DNA of 41,929 nt from Bacillota bacterium (lineage in GTDB: Bacteria > Bacillota > Limnochordia > DTU087). The number at the start of each line of letters is the position of its first letter. The first letter of the stretch is position 1. A model generated the notes under the pieces. That model saw nothing but the letters and a program-made list of their open reading frames with translations, was not told the DNA's origin and ran no database searches. Both the position numbers and the translations under genes were made by a program. The stretch spans positions 1 to 41,929 of the forward strand of contig JAAZMR010000084.1 in the NCBI GenBank assembly GCA_012798695.1, written 5' to 3'. Positions 32,342-41,491 of this stretch are shown here, in pieces.

Positions 32342-33086
32342 TGGGCTCGCCCAGAAACCGGTCGCCATTGAAGTAATCGATGTTAGCAAGCACTTTGGTA
32401 TGGGTGACCGCAGGTTGGCGGCCTTGGTGGATCTTGATCTCACCATTCCTGCAGGTGGCTTTGTGACCATTATTGGCCAAAGTGGCTGTGGCAAGACTAC
32501 ACTGCTGCGGCTCATAGCCGGTTTGGAGCACCCTTCAAAAGGGCACATAAAAGTAGGGGGGCAATTGGTGCAGGGAACGGGTTGGGATCGAGGCCTGATC
32601 TTTCAAGAACCTCGGCTCTTCCCTTGGGCTACCGTAGCCCACAACACTAGATTAGGCCTACCTGACCGAGCTCCAGACCAGGAACGTATCATGGCATTGC
32701 TGCGCTTGGTGGGATTAGAGGAATTTGCTGCGGCCTATCCTGGGGAGCTATCGGGAGGTATGGCTCAGCGGGTAGCTTTAGCACGAGCTCTGGCAGGCTC
32801 TCCTCGGGTGCTGCTTCTAGATGAACCCCTGGGAGCACTTGATGCTGTTACTCGCATGCGGATGCAAAATGAGCTCCTGAAGATCTGGCAGGAGCAGTCA
32901 CTAACCATGGTAGCTGTCACCCATGATCTGGATGAAGCGGTTTTGCTTTCCACCCAAATAGTAGTGCTGTCTGAGCGGCCGGGGACTGTGAGAAGGATTA
33001 TTCCCGTGCATCTTCCCTACCCACGGGATCGGACCAGTGCAGAATTTAATGTGTTTAGGCAGGAATTGGTGGGGATGTTGGTATAG
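32307..33086 (+). CDS. ABC importer ATPase, SsuB/TauB type
   Basis: This 259-residue ATPase has Walker A GQSGCGKTT, Q-loop FQEPRLFPW, signature LSGGMAQRVALARAL, Walker B VLLLDEPLGALD and the switch histidine in VTHDLDEA. The frame is open further upstream, but I place the start at TTG 32307 (MKNISWSGG), because GGAAGG lies just before it and this gives the usual family length. It overlaps the end of the permease gene by about 35 bases. It energises uptake together with the preceding permease and the following binding protein. Confidence 0.87.
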   Translation: MKNISWSGGTGDGLAQKPVAIEVIDVSKHFGMGDRRLAALVDLDLTIPAGGFVTIIGQSGCGKTTLLRLIAGLEHPSKGHIKVGGQLVQGTGWDRGLIFQEPRLFPWATVAHNTRLGLPDRAPDQERIMALLRLVGLEEFAAAYPGELSGGMAQRVALARALAGSPRVLLLDEPLGALDAVTRMRMQNELLKIWQEQSLTMVAVTHDLDEAVLLSTQIVVLSERPGTVRRIIPVHLPYPRDRTSAEFNVFRQELVGMLV

Positions 33087-33121
33087 TCTTTATATAATGA
33101 GGAACTAGAGAGGGGATTGCG

Positions 33122-34105
33122 ATGAGGCGAGGGAAACTGTGGAAGCGTGGGGCAGTCCTGGCCGTTGTGACAGCCATACTGCTGAGCCTAAGTACTAGTA
33201 TAGTGATGGGTGCGGAGAAGTTGACCGTATCTTATAATCCGATGCCTTTGAATGTACCGAGTATCATCATGAAAGAAAAGGGGTTTCTGGAGGAAGCCGC
33301 AGCCGATGTGGGGCTGGAGGTAGAGTATAAAGCGTTTCTAGCCGGTTATCAGATGACTGAAGCTATGGCCGCCGGCGAATTGGATATAGCCTCAGTTATG
33401 GGTGGCACCTCCACCATTACCTCCTATGCCGGTGGCAGAGAACTCCAGATTTTTGCCGCATATGGTCAATCACCCGCTGGTTTTGCGGTAATTACCAAGA
33501 GCGATTCTCCTGTGGCATCAGTAAAAGACCTGGTAGGAAAAACAGTAGGGGTTCCTGTGGGAACCGAGGCTCATTTCTTGTTGGCCAAGGCCCTGGAGGA
33601 ATCAGGCTTAACTCTCCAAGACATCCAGGTTGCCAACATGTTGGTTCCGGATGGTGTTACTGCTTTGATGGCTGGGCATGTAGATGCAGCCGTTGTAGTA
33701 GAACCGGTTCTCTCTAAACTGACGACCCAGGGGAAGGCGGTAGTTCTGCGAGACGGGGTGGGCCTGATGCCTGGTCTCACAGTAATGACTGTACGCAGGG
33801 ACGTAAAAGAAACACGGCCAGAGGTAGTGGCTGCTTTTCTCAAGGCCCATATGCGTAGTTTGCGATTCATGGCAGAGGAACCGGAAGAGACGATCGAGCT
33901 GGTGTCCAAAGAAACTAAACTGCCAGTTGAGTTAGTCAAGAAGGTCATGACCAAATACACCTTCTCGCCGCAGATCGGTCCTGAACTGCTGGCAGGGTTA
34001 GAGGGAACCGCATCATTCTTGGAGCAGGTGGGTGTAATCAAGGAAGCTGTTGACATGGAAGGACTTGTTGATACGATCATTCTTGATGAGTTGGAAGTAG
34101 AATAG
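33122..34105 (+). CDS. ABC importer substrate-binding protein, SsuA/TauA/NMT1 family
   Basis: The 327-residue exported protein has a basic N-terminus (MRRGKLWKR) and a hydrophobic core. Signal-peptidase cleavage is likely after residue 31 (VMGA/EK). There is no lipobox cysteine, which is unusual for a binding protein of a Gram-positive-type cell. The mature part reads LTVSYNPMPLNVPSIIMKEKGF, GELDIASVMGGTSTITSYA and VVEPVLSK, typical of the sulfonate/nitrate family. It follows the ATPase gene by 35 bases, with GAGAGGGGA upstream. Ligand unknown. Confidence 0.85.
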   Translation: MRRGKLWKRGAVLAVVTAILLSLSTSIVMGAEKLTVSYNPMPLNVPSIIMKEKGFLEEAAADVGLEVEYKAFLAGYQMTEAMAAGELDIASVMGGTSTITSYAGGRELQIFAAYGQSPAGFAVITKSDSPVASVKDLVGKTVGVPVGTEAHFLLAKALEESGLTLQDIQVANMLVPDGVTALMAGHVDAAVVVEPVLSKLTTQGKAVVLRDGVGLMPGLTVMTVRRDVKETRPEVVAAFLKAHMRSLRFMAEEPEETIELVSKETKLPVELVKKVMTKYTFSPQIGPELLAGLEGTASFLEQVGVIKEAVDMEGLVDTIILDELEVE

Positions 34106-34124
34106 TATCCCATGAGCGATGGTG

Positions 34125-34895
34125 TTAGGGAACGGTTATAAGATTTACCTCTTGGCCGGCCCTGAGGGCTGTCAGCATGGAGAGGGAGAAACCGCATAGA
34201 TCTCTGATCTCGTAGGTGGAATATCCTTGGCTCATCAATCGACGAGCTAGGGATATTTCGTTTTCCAGCTCCGTATTGATTTGTTTTACCCTCGGCGCAT
34301 TCATGAAAATCTGATAATCGCCTTCTTGTATTGCCATTGCCAGCTGGCGCTCATCAGTTATCGCATAAGGAAACTCTACCCCATAAAGGCCCATGTTATC
34401 CGGCCAGTGAGCATCACTGGATGCAATTGGCCGCAGACCATGTTTACGCATTAGACGGGATGTCGGTTCCTGCATGTACTGGCGGATATTACTGCTGGCA
34501 ATCTCTACACCGTGTAAAGGCAGTTTCAGAGATTCAGGAGAAACTAGATTGCGGTAGCGGTACGGGTGGGCTAAGATGGCAGCACCCTGATATTCTTCAA
34601 TGATTTTCCCTAAAATAGCATCCTCCATATATCTATGAAAGAGGGATGAGTCTGTTATCCCAAACACCACAATATCCTCACCAGTGGCTGTATGTACCTC
34701 AATGCCCCGCAGAATCATTAGTTGAGGAAAAACTTTCCTCAACTCTTCAATTTCGGCTTCACTCCATAATGTATCATGTTCGGTGATGACTACGCCGTCC
34801 AGAGATTGTTCTATCGCTCCCGCCATCATTTCCTCAGGTGTGGCTCGGGCACAACCTGAATAGCGGTTGGTATGTGTATGCAGGTCAAAGCGCAT
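34125..34895 (-). CDS. PHP-domain metal-dependent hydrolase
   Basis: The 256-residue protein belongs to the PHP phosphoesterase group. Metal-binding motifs are FDLHTHTNRYSGC (H6, H8), TEHDTLW (about 38-44), RGIEVHT (about 63-69), LAHPYRYR (about 108-115) and SSDAHWPDN (about 158-166). The last 50 residues contain a possible helix-turn-helix (STYEIRDLCGFSLSMLTALRAG). Relatives include RNase AM-like exonucleases and PHP domains of unknown substrate. The ATG has AAAGGAAC upstream. It converges on the importer operon and has no informative partner. Confidence 0.8.
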   Translation of the reverse strand: MRFDLHTHTNRYSGCARATPEEMMAGAIEQSLDGVVITEHDTLWSEAEIEELRKVFPQLMILRGIEVHTATGEDIVVFGITDSSLFHRYMEDAILGKIIEEYQGAAILAHPYRYRNLVSPESLKLPLHGVEIASSNIRQYMQEPTSRLMRKHGLRPIASSDAHWPDNMGLYGVEFPYAITDERQLAMAIQEGDYQIFMNAPRVKQINTELENEISLARRLMSQGYSTYEIRDLCGFSLSMLTALRAGQEVNLITVP

Positions 34896-35120
34896 TGTAA
34901 TGAAGTTCCTTTCGTCATATGGACATCAGCGCGTTCTATCGCTACTGGTCTTCTCTAGCAGCATATATTTGGCACCGGCAAGTATCTCTAGGGCACTTCT
35001 CGTAGATCATACGGAGCGGGTTCCCGGCTGCACAATATACTTTCTTCTTCATTGAAAGGAGGACTCCTCTCAGGGTACCGATTTGAGGCATACACTAGAG
35101 TTTTACCCTAGTAAGCAGAA

Positions 35121-35142
35121 ACCGGTGCCAGTCAACACCGGT
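35121..35142 (-). terminator. Hairpin downstream of the zinc-ribbon gene
   Basis: ACCGGTG (35121-35127) pairs with CACCGGT (35136-35142). Read on the minus strand it is followed by TTTCTGCTT, a weak terminator that would end the zinc-ribbon transcript. Confidence 0.5.
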
Positions 35143-35153
35143 CTGCATATTGT

Positions 35154-35312
35154 CTATTTCCTTCCGAACAGGCGGGCAAAGAATCCGGGTTTCTTCTCGG
35201 GTTTTTCTGGCTCTATCTTGCTTAGTTGCGCCTTAAAGGCGGCACCGCACTTCTTGCACGCTTCGGCAGCGGTGATATTATAGGTCCCACATTCTGGACA
35301 CTGTATCGCCAA
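35154..35312 (-). CDS. 52-residue zinc-ribbon protein
   Basis: This small gene starts at TTG. The ribosome site AAGGAGGTGATCC is complementary over 13 bases to the expected 16S rRNA 3' end. The product has two CxxC knuckles, CPEC (residues 5-8) and CKKC (19-22), forming a zinc ribbon of about 25 residues. A charged Lys/Glu/Pro linker follows, then an amphipathic basic end (KKPGFFARLFGRK). Similar small zinc-ribbon proteins are common in Bacillota but uncharacterised. A TATAAT on the minus strand (35391-35396) may be its -10 element. Confidence 0.7.
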   Translation of the reverse strand: MAIQCPECGTYNITAAEACKKCGAAFKAQLSKIEPEKPEKKPGFFARLFGRK

Positions 35313-35545
35313 GCCGGATCACCTCCTTCCTTCTCCAAGGTAATCGACTCAGGTTCGTATGCCTAAAGTTGGATGTTATTCACTACTTTCATTATACACA
35401 GCATTTAGAGACACTGCACCATTCTTTCGCTATTTACTATAGTTGATTAGGCTGTTACTGGGCATGATCAGTCGGTAATGATGTTGTAGCATGTAGGGCA
35501 GGCACATATATAGATAGTGAGTAAGTGATTTCGGAGGTGGCGGGC

Positions 35546-36028
35546 TTGGTAAAAAAGCGAGAACTCCGTGCTCTTCAGGAGCATGGTTATGAATATGATT
35601 TCTGGCTGGTGCGTAAATGCCGGTTAACTAGGCAGTGTGTAGAGCAGTTGACTGGCTTATTGGCATCATTGGCCAATTCATATCGTGTAATGGTCAATGC
35701 CGCCGAGGAGTTCAATCGTATATCACTAGCAAAGCGTTCCGATGTTGAAGATGCGATTCATCGGGCTAGTGACCTAGGCGAAATCATTGATGATGTTCTA
35801 GAGAGACTTGATAAGCAGTTAGGAGACTATTTCGATGCAGTATGTAAATGCGATTTTGATATTCAATTGTTAAGGCCAGGCATTCCTCAGCCCTCACTCC
35901 TCACTGAATCGGAAGCCCAGAGAGATCCGGAATATGAGGGACCCGATCCAATCGCCAATCAGCCAGCCTTAGCAGCGAATGAACAAGAAGCATCAGACCA
36001 ATCGTGTGACATACCTAATCACTACTAA
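35546..36028 (+). CDS. Unknown helical protein
   Basis: I do not recognise this 160-residue protein. The first 110 residues are strongly helical and may form a coiled coil (VEQLTGLLASLANSYRVMVNAA, then DVEDAIHRASDLGEIIDDVLERLDKQLGDYF). The last 50 residues are acidic, proline-containing and probably disordered. The TTG start is chosen because GGAGG lies eight bases upstream; a GTG seven codons earlier lacks a site. The stop overlaps the convergent FtsA-like gene by four bases. Confidence 0.6.
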   Translation: MVKKRELRALQEHGYEYDFWLVRKCRLTRQCVEQLTGLLASLANSYRVMVNAAEEFNRISLAKRSDVEDAIHRASDLGEIIDDVLERLDKQLGDYFDAVCKCDFDIQLLRPGIPQPSLLTESEAQRDPEYEGPDPIANQPALAANEQEASDQSCDIPNHY

Positions 36029-38241
36029 GATGGGAAACTGGCCCAAACAATCTCAACCTCATCCCCATCCTTAATCGGCGAGGTAAAACCTGCTGGTTCA
36101 CCATTGAGTAGTATTCGTAATGTACCGCCTGCTTGAGGCTGGGGCAGCTCAAAATCAGGATGGCGGAAGATATCATTGAGAATGAAGTTGGGTTCTTCTG
36201 AGCTGATGGCTGGCGTTATCGAGATCTCATCACCATCGTGGATGAGCTCCTCAGAGGTTGCAGGTTCGCCCCGCCGGGTATACTTCCAGCCGGTATCCTG
36301 CTGCAAGGTCATGGGTTGTCGGTTAAAGGTTATGGAAATCGAGTGATGATGAGTATCACTGATCAGCTCCTCTGACCAGAGTTCGTGCAGTCTGCCGATG
36401 GTCAACCTTTCCGACTCCGGTGCCACATGCAGGACATCCCCGTTGCTCAATTCCATTTCATCATTAGCCTGTTGGCCATTGACCTGGATAGATATCCCCT
36501 GTCTGTAGATTGCTCTCCTACCATTTAAAGTATAGTGTAGGGGAGTCGTACCTATGATTTCTCCCCGATCCTGAAGCCATCTGATAATATCACCTAAGTG
36601 TTTGCGGGGTATAATCCCGATCATATCTCGGTCCACAACCTTATCTGTTGGCGATGCAATTTCGCCATTGCGTAGGATTATCGGTGGAATGGTTAGTTCC
36701 CTTTCATTCCACCGAATGCTTAATGAGGGGGGTATATCCACAATATCCTGTAAAGAGGGGGCGGCATCTTTCCCGGGCCGGGGCGGCTCGATGGTTATAT
36801 CGGCATGATTTCCTATGGGTGTGTCTAGAGCAGCAATCTCGTTGCCCATGCGGATTACCGCTGCTTCTCCCATGGACCCCGGAATCACCTTTACCTCTCC
36901 ATTGACGGTCAGTGTCAGGGCAGCACCGGGCTTGCCTTTGAGTTCCTTAAGACCAATACCAGCTGCCATTAACGCTTCTTTGATGGTTGGCGCAGATATG
37001 CTCAATAGGCGGACGGCTCTGCCATTGACGGTGAGGGGCATGAATACAGATGCTGCAGTGGTGCCATTCAGAGCGATGGCGATTGGAGTTATGCAGTCAG
37101 GCCCGGACAAAATATCATCAAACCCTTTCACATCCGGAATCGCTTCTCGGCCCCGCACTGCTACAAGGTTAGCGGGCAGCTCCAAACTCCTAGCCAGAGC
37201 TTCTGGGAAATAGGGTGTCAAACTGCCTCCCCCAATGCAGATTACTGCTTGGGGTGCTGAATCTCCCAATCGGTAAACCTCTTGTCCTATGGTGGTGGCT
37301 AATGCCTCAACTGATGATCTGATAATCGCGGCCACTTCGTCTAGACGTGGCTGTATTCTCTGTCCCAGCACGTTTTCAACACGCAATCGCTCTTTTCGCT
37401 GAAACTGGCGCTTGAGTCGTTCTCCTTCACTGAAATCAAGCAGGTAGTGCTGGCAGAGAGCTTCTGTGATTTCATCACCCGCTACTGAAACCATGCCATA
37501 GGCAAATACAGTACCATCTTTAGTAAGAGCGATATCAGATGTTCCGGCGCCAACATCGATGAGAGCTAGATTGAGGCGGCGCATAGATGGAGGGATAGCT
37601 GCTTGGATGGCTGCGATTGGCTCGAGAGTTAGAGAAGCCATTTCTAGGCCGGCCGTGTTGAGAGATGCAGATAAGGAATCGATCACTACCCGAGGGAGAA
37701 ATGTGACAATCACGTCCACCCCAATATTTGCTCCCCGATGGCCAATGAGGCTGCCAATAGGTTCATTATCCAAGTAATAGGTCATCGGGCTATAAGCCAC
37801 AAAGATATATGCGGAAGCCCAGTTCGCTGCTGCACGGGGACCAGCATCGGCATGGGAATTTAGGCTTTCTCGGGCCCGCAAAACAGCCTGCATTTCTAGT
37901 GCTTGTACAGTGGGAATGTCGATAGGTTCTACGGGAGAAATCGGGTAACTAGTGCTTCCAACAGCAGTCTTGAGGGTTCTACCGGCTGCTGCTACCGCCA
38001 CTTGTTGGGAAATTACGCCAAGCTTTCCCTCAAGATCGCTGGTAACGCGCCTGATCGTTCTGGCTACCCGAGCAATATCATGGATCTGTCCATCCTGCAT
38101 GGCACCTGGCTCTTGCTCAATTATCTTGCTAGCCAGGATTCGGTACATATTTTCCTGTCGCTCCAGCACGATACCAGCTATTGTCCTTGTACCGATATCT
38201 AGAGCGTAGGTCAGAGATGAAGCTTGCTGCAATGCTCCCAT
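36025..38241 (-). CDS. FtsA/PilM-like actin-fold ATPase with beta-grasp-like C-terminal repeats
   Basis: The 738-residue protein opens with YALDIGTRTIAGIVLE (residues 12-27, phosphate 1) and has an SHS2-like insertion. LALIDVGAGTSDIAL (about 237-251, phosphate 2) and AVICIGGGSLTPYFPEALA (about 338-356, adenosine motif) complete an actin-like ATPase of the FtsA/PilM/EutJ group. After residue about 400 it carries several modules with the pattern LNG...(L/I)xxGDxv, for example QVNGQQANDEMELSNGDVLHV and LNGEPAGFTSPIKDGDEVEI, which look like beta-grasp or SLBB/TGS-type folds. FtsA itself is about 420 residues. The ATG follows AGAGGGGG. It is probably not the divisome FtsA, as no ftsZ or ftsQ is adjacent. 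Confidence 0.8.
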   Translation of the reverse strand: MGALQQASSLTYALDIGTRTIAGIVLERQENMYRILASKIIEQEPGAMQDGQIHDIARVARTIRRVTSDLEGKLGVISQQVAVAAAGRTLKTAVGSTSYPISPVEPIDIPTVQALEMQAVLRARESLNSHADAGPRAAANWASAYIFVAYSPMTYYLDNEPIGSLIGHRGANIGVDVIVTFLPRVVIDSLSASLNTAGLEMASLTLEPIAAIQAAIPPSMRRLNLALIDVGAGTSDIALTKDGTVFAYGMVSVAGDEITEALCQHYLLDFSEGERLKRQFQRKERLRVENVLGQRIQPRLDEVAAIIRSSVEALATTIGQEVYRLGDSAPQAVICIGGGSLTPYFPEALARSLELPANLVAVRGREAIPDVKGFDDILSGPDCITPIAIALNGTTAASVFMPLTVNGRAVRLLSISAPTIKEALMAAGIGLKELKGKPGAALTLTVNGEVKVIPGSMGEAAVIRMGNEIAALDTPIGNHADITIEPPRPGKDAAPSLQDIVDIPPSLSIRWNERELTIPPIILRNGEIASPTDKVVDRDMIGIIPRKHLGDIIRWLQDRGEIIGTTPLHYTLNGRRAIYRQGISIQVNGQQANDEMELSNGDVLHVAPESERLTIGRLHELWSEELISDTHHHSISITFNRQPMTLQQDTGWKYTRRGEPATSEELIHDGDEISITPAISSEEPNFILNDIFRHPDFELPQPQAGGTLRILLNGEPAGFTSPIKDGDEVEIVWASFPS

Positions 38242-38367
38242 ATCCCCCTCTGGAGAGATTTGCCACTCTATTGGCCTTATTTCGTGGTAATAGAGGGAAA
38301 CCCTTCCGTGAATAAGTCATTCCCCTACCGGTAGATACTAAAGTGGTGTAAGTGAGGAGGTCAGACT

Positions 38368-38805
38368 TTGACTGCCAGAATAGCTGCACTCCTGATTGCC
38401 GCATTAGCGGGAGCGCTCATGGCCCTACAGGGGTCTCTCAATTCAGCTTTGGGCAAGGTGGCGGGATTGTGGGAAGCTACTTTTCTGGTGCAAATTACCG
38501 GAACACTTCTGGCTGTGGGTCTCTTGTTTGCGGTTAGTGATGGCAGCCTGCAGAAGCTTTGGAGCGCCCCCTGGTATACCTGGCTGGGAGGTGTACTAGG
38601 TGTTGCCATAATTTTTACGGTTGCTGCCAGTATTCCTAAGGTAGGTGTGGCCGAAGCCACCACTGCTATCATTGTGGCACAAGTATTGACTGCTTGCATT
38701 ATTGATCATCTGGGGTTATTCGGTCTGCAATCAATACCCTTTACTTGGTGGAGGTGGGTGGGAGGCGCCTTGCTGGCAGCTGGGGGTTGGTTTCTTCTGC
38801 GGTAG
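38368..38805 (+). CDS. YdcZ/DUF606-family membrane protein
   Basis: This 145-residue protein has four to five hydrophobic helices and the family signature in the first helix (ALAGALMALQGSLNSALGKVAG, about residues 12-33). The later ALVVAxx-like region reads ATTAIIVAQVLTACIIDHLG. YdcZ proteins belong to the drug/metabolite transporter superfamily and often work as pairs of short proteins. Only one copy is seen here. Start is TTG with GAGGAGG six bases upstream. It is divergent from the FtsA-like gene. Confidence 0.82.
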   Translation: MTARIAALLIAALAGALMALQGSLNSALGKVAGLWEATFLVQITGTLLAVGLLFAVSDGSLQKLWSAPWYTWLGGVLGVAIIFTVAASIPKVGVAEATTAIIVAQVLTACIIDHLGLFGLQSIPFTWWRWVGGALLAAGGWFLLR

Positions 38806-38887
38806 TAGACATCAGATCAAATGCTGGGGTTGCATGTTGGGCAGCAAACTGGTCGGCTGCAGCCTGATGTCTCGTCGCTGCAGAAAC

Positions 38888-39769
38888 CTAAGGCCGTACG
38901 GCCCCGGTGGCGATATCGTAGGATTTTTCCAAAGCTTCACAAGTATAAGGGCAGGCATTGCCACTGACTTCCAGACCTTCTAGCCTTTGAAATGAAGCGA
39001 TGGCTGCTGCTGTAGCTGGGGTATAACGACCATCAGGGTGACCAGTGAAAAGGTGCAGGGCCTGCAAAATGGTTTGAACTCTTTGGATATCTCGGCCAGG
39101 CAGCACATTTGGTTCCAGCATTCGGCCGGTGGCAGCTGGACCCGTGATCACTACAGGAGTGTCGAGTTCAATGTGTGGAAACAACCGTTCGATCTGTGAA
39201 TTCATCATATAAATACATCCATGTGTTGTCTTTTTCCCAATCGAATCAGGGTTATCTGTGCCACAAACGCCATAGGCACCGAATGGTATGGATAGACCCA
39301 ACCAGCGGGTGCCGAAGAAACCACCTGGATTTACTTCTGGGGAAATAATATACCAATAGCCGTTAGGTGTAGGTGTATTCGGAGATCCGAGAGCGATGGG
39401 ATACGAATCTTGTAGAACGCCCTCGAAGAAATGATGCAGCAAGCATCGTGCTCCATCTATATGGAGGAGGGTATTTGGATAGTTGAAGGAAGCCTCATTC
39501 GGTTTCACAGATATCTCGACACCCGCCGCCAAGCTTTCTCGGACAGTCCATAGTGCCCGGAAAGTGCTGGGGCCGACCACTCCATCCACCGGTAGGTTAT
39601 GCAGCCTTTGAAAGCGAAGAATCGCGGCCTCTGTCTGAGTATCAAATTCCGAGGAAGGTTCTTCTAAAGTCAGCAACCCTAGTCTAGCTAGTATATTCTT
39701 CATCCAGTAGATGTCCGGTCCGGCCATGGCAGGTCGGGTCTTGCGTAAGAAGCGAGAAGCATAGATCAC
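38888..39769 (-). CDS. L,D-transpeptidase with two peptidoglycan-binding domains
   Basis: The 293-residue protein has a peptidoglycan-binding domain at each end: about residues 20-75 (ILRFQRLHNLPVDGVVGPSTF) and 222-285 (AAIASFQRLEGLEVSG). A YkuD-type L,D-transpeptidase catalytic domain lies between them (about 95-205). The catalytic motif is H183-G-C185 in TTHGCIYMM. I start at GTG (MIYASRFLRKTRP), preceded by AGAGGTGAT. The longer open frame upstream has no ribosome site and overlaps the divergent gene. There is no signal peptide from this start, so export could be non-classical or the enzyme could act in sporulation; this is uncertain. Confidence 0.85.
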   Translation of the reverse strand: MIYASRFLRKTRPAMAGPDIYWMKNILARLGLLTLEEPSSEFDTQTEAAILRFQRLHNLPVDGVVGPSTFRALWTVRESLAAGVEISVKPNEASFNYPNTLLHIDGARCLLHHFFEGVLQDSYPIALGSPNTPTPNGYWYIISPEVNPGGFFGTRWLGLSIPFGAYGVCGTDNPDSIGKKTTHGCIYMMNSQIERLFPHIELDTPVVITGPAATGRMLEPNVLPGRDIQRVQTILQALHLFTGHPDGRYTPATAAAIASFQRLEGLEVSGNACPYTCEALEKSYDIATGAVRP

Positions 39770-39926
39770 AGTGAAATCACCTCTAGATTGACTGCATTTG
39801 TCCCTACATTGTATGGGTGGGTCTGGGGGAGTATACCTAGGCAGATCATGATGGGCAGATAGTTCGTGGGCAAGGTGTTGCCATATCCTTGCAATGGCAA
39901 TGAATGACAAGATGGGAGGCGGCTTG

Positions 39927-40223
39927 ATGGATATACGTAAAAAAGACCATGTTCCTTCTGAGTTTACTCCTGTAGAACGATATGCGGAAATAAGACGCTG
40001 TATGTGGGATCCTACAAGCGAGCAATGGCAGATTCATGGTCAATTGATCTTGGAATATGATGAGGATAATGGTGAGGAATATGGGTTCATTATGCAGGAT
40101 GGCTTTGGTGATTATGAGATAATCGAAGAACTCAATGGGCCTATTCCAGAACCTGAAAGGTATTGGCTAAAAACATGGGCTAGGACACGCAAAGACCAGC
40201 TCAATAGGGCAGACTCTTGGTGA
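39927..40223 (+). CDS. Small acidic protein, unknown
   Basis: The 98-residue protein has no signal or membrane segment. It is rich in Asp, Glu, Trp and Tyr (LILEYDEDNGEEYGFIMQDG, then PIPEPERYWLKTWARTRKDQ). The ATG is chosen for its GGGAGG site seven bases upstream. No family was recognised. It is divergent from the L,D-transpeptidase gene and ends before a strong hairpin. Confidence 0.55.
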   Translation: MDIRKKDHVPSEFTPVERYAEIRRCMWDPTSEQWQIHGQLILEYDEDNGEEYGFIMQDGFGDYEIIEELNGPIPEPERYWLKTWARTRKDQLNRADSW

Positions 40224-40262
40224 CAAAACCCTGAGTGTATTGGATGATGAACATGGGATTAG

Positions 40263-40311
40263 TAGAGCAGGGACACGCCCGCCTAGGTTGTGGGTGCCTA
40301 TCCCTGCTCTA
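40263..40311. terminator. Hairpin between convergent genes
   Basis: TAGAGCAGGGA (40263-40273) and TCCCTGCTCTA (40301-40311) are perfectly complementary over 11 bases, with a 27-base loop. It lies between two convergent genes. There is no long T run on either side, so it may be a weak bidirectional terminator or a transcript-stabilising hairpin. Confidence 0.5.
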
Positions 40312-40321
40312 TGAGCATACC

Positions 40322-41491
40322 TTACTTTGCCAGTTTTAGAATGTTGAGTACATCTTCGCTAGTGAGTTTGACGAAATTACCAACAGTGCCGTCAGGACTC
40401 TTCCTGCATTTTGCCGCCATTTCTTCCAGCCGGTCATCGGGAATCCCTAGTCCTTCCAGGGTCACCGGTAAGCCGATAGACTGGAAGAATTCCTCCATGC
40501 GCCTAATCCCCTCCAGCACCGTCTTTTCCGGCTCAAAGAAATTCTGTTCAACATTCCATACGCGCACCGCGAACTGCACAAACCGGTCGATATTGTGCCG
40601 GTAAACGTATTTCATCCAGGCCGGGAAAACCACTGCTAGGCCGGCTCCGTGAGCAACATCATAGATACCGCTTAACTCATGTTCAATCTGATGGGATGCC
40701 CAATCGCCAATCCGTCCTGTACTTAGCAGATTGTTATGAGCAAGGGTACTGGCCCACATGATTTCTGCCCGGGCATCGTAGTTCTCCGGTTCGAGAAGTA
40801 CCATGGGCACGTGTTTGATGATCGTCTTCAGAGTTGCTTCACATAAGCGGTCGGTATAATCTACATGTGGTGTGTTCGTGAAGTACCTTTCCATGACATG
40901 TGCCATGATATCAGCGGCACCACTAGCTGTTTGATATGGTGGAAGAGTGAAAGTGAGTACGGGGTTCATGATCGCAAACACTGGCCGATTTTCCTGTGAA
41001 CTGTATCCCCGTTTTAGCCAACCATCTTCATTAGTGATGACACAACTGTCACTGGACTCACTGCCCGCGGCTGGGATGGTCAGAATGACACCAACCGGCA
41101 GCGAAGTAGCGGGTTCGGCTTTCCCTTCGAAAAAGTCCCAAACATCACCATCATACGGCACACCCAGGGCAATGGCTTTTCCAGAATCAATCACACTGCC
41201 CCCACCCACTGCCAAGATAAAGTCTACGCCTTCATCGCGGCATAGCTGTATGCCTTGACGGACGAGGCTCAATCTGGGGTTCGGCTGTACGCCCCCCAGC
41301 TCGACAAAATCCACATCAGCCGTGTGCAGGGATTCAACGACCCGCTGGTAAAGCCCGCTTCTCTTAATGCTGCCACCGCCGTAATGAAGCAATACTTTGG
41401 TTGCATGTCTCTTGGCCTCAGTTCCTACCTGTTGCTCGGTATCTTTACCGAATATGATCTTAGTGGGGCTATGAAATGTAAAATTCTCCAA
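40322..41491 (-). CDS. Iron-containing alcohol dehydrogenase (butanol dehydrogenase-like)
   Basis: This NAD(P)-dependent group III alcohol dehydrogenase resembles BdhA/YqhD. I choose the TTG start (MENFTFHSPTKIIFG; 389 residues), with GGGAG eight bases upstream, over a GTG three codons earlier that abuts the site. The cofactor motif is LAVGGGSVIDSGKA (about residues 92-105). The metal-binding region is GAADIMAHVMERY (about 192-204), followed by ASHQIEHELSGIYDVAHGAGLAV, which supplies the histidine ligands. It could reduce aldehydes during fermentation, using NAD(P)H. No aldehyde dehydrogenase is adjacent. I looked for a Rex site upstream and found only a half-site. Confidence 0.9.
   Translation of the reverse strand: MENFTFHSPTKIIFGKDTEQQVGTEAKRHATKVLLHYGGGSIKRSGLYQRVVESLHTADVDFVELGGVQPNPRLSLVRQGIQLCRDEGVDFILAVGGGSVIDSGKAIALGVPYDGDVWDFFEGKAEPATSLPVGVILTIPAAGSESSDSCVITNEDGWLKRGYSSQENRPVFAIMNPVLTFTLPPYQTASGAADIMAHVMERYFTNTPHVDYTDRLCEATLKTIIKHVPMVLLEPENYDARAEIMWASTLAHNNLLSTGRIGDWASHQIEHELSGIYDVAHGAGLAVVFPAWMKYVYRHNIDRFVQFAVRVWNVEQNFFEPEKTVLEGIRRMEEFFQSIGLPVTLEGLGIPDDRLEEMAAKCRKSPDGTVGNFVKLTSEDVLNILKLAK

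Noticed and set aside
35316-35328. GGATCACCTCCTT resembles the 3' end of 16S rRNA
   Set aside because: No rRNA sequence flanks it. It is the complement of a very strong ribosome site for the minus-strand zinc-ribbon gene.
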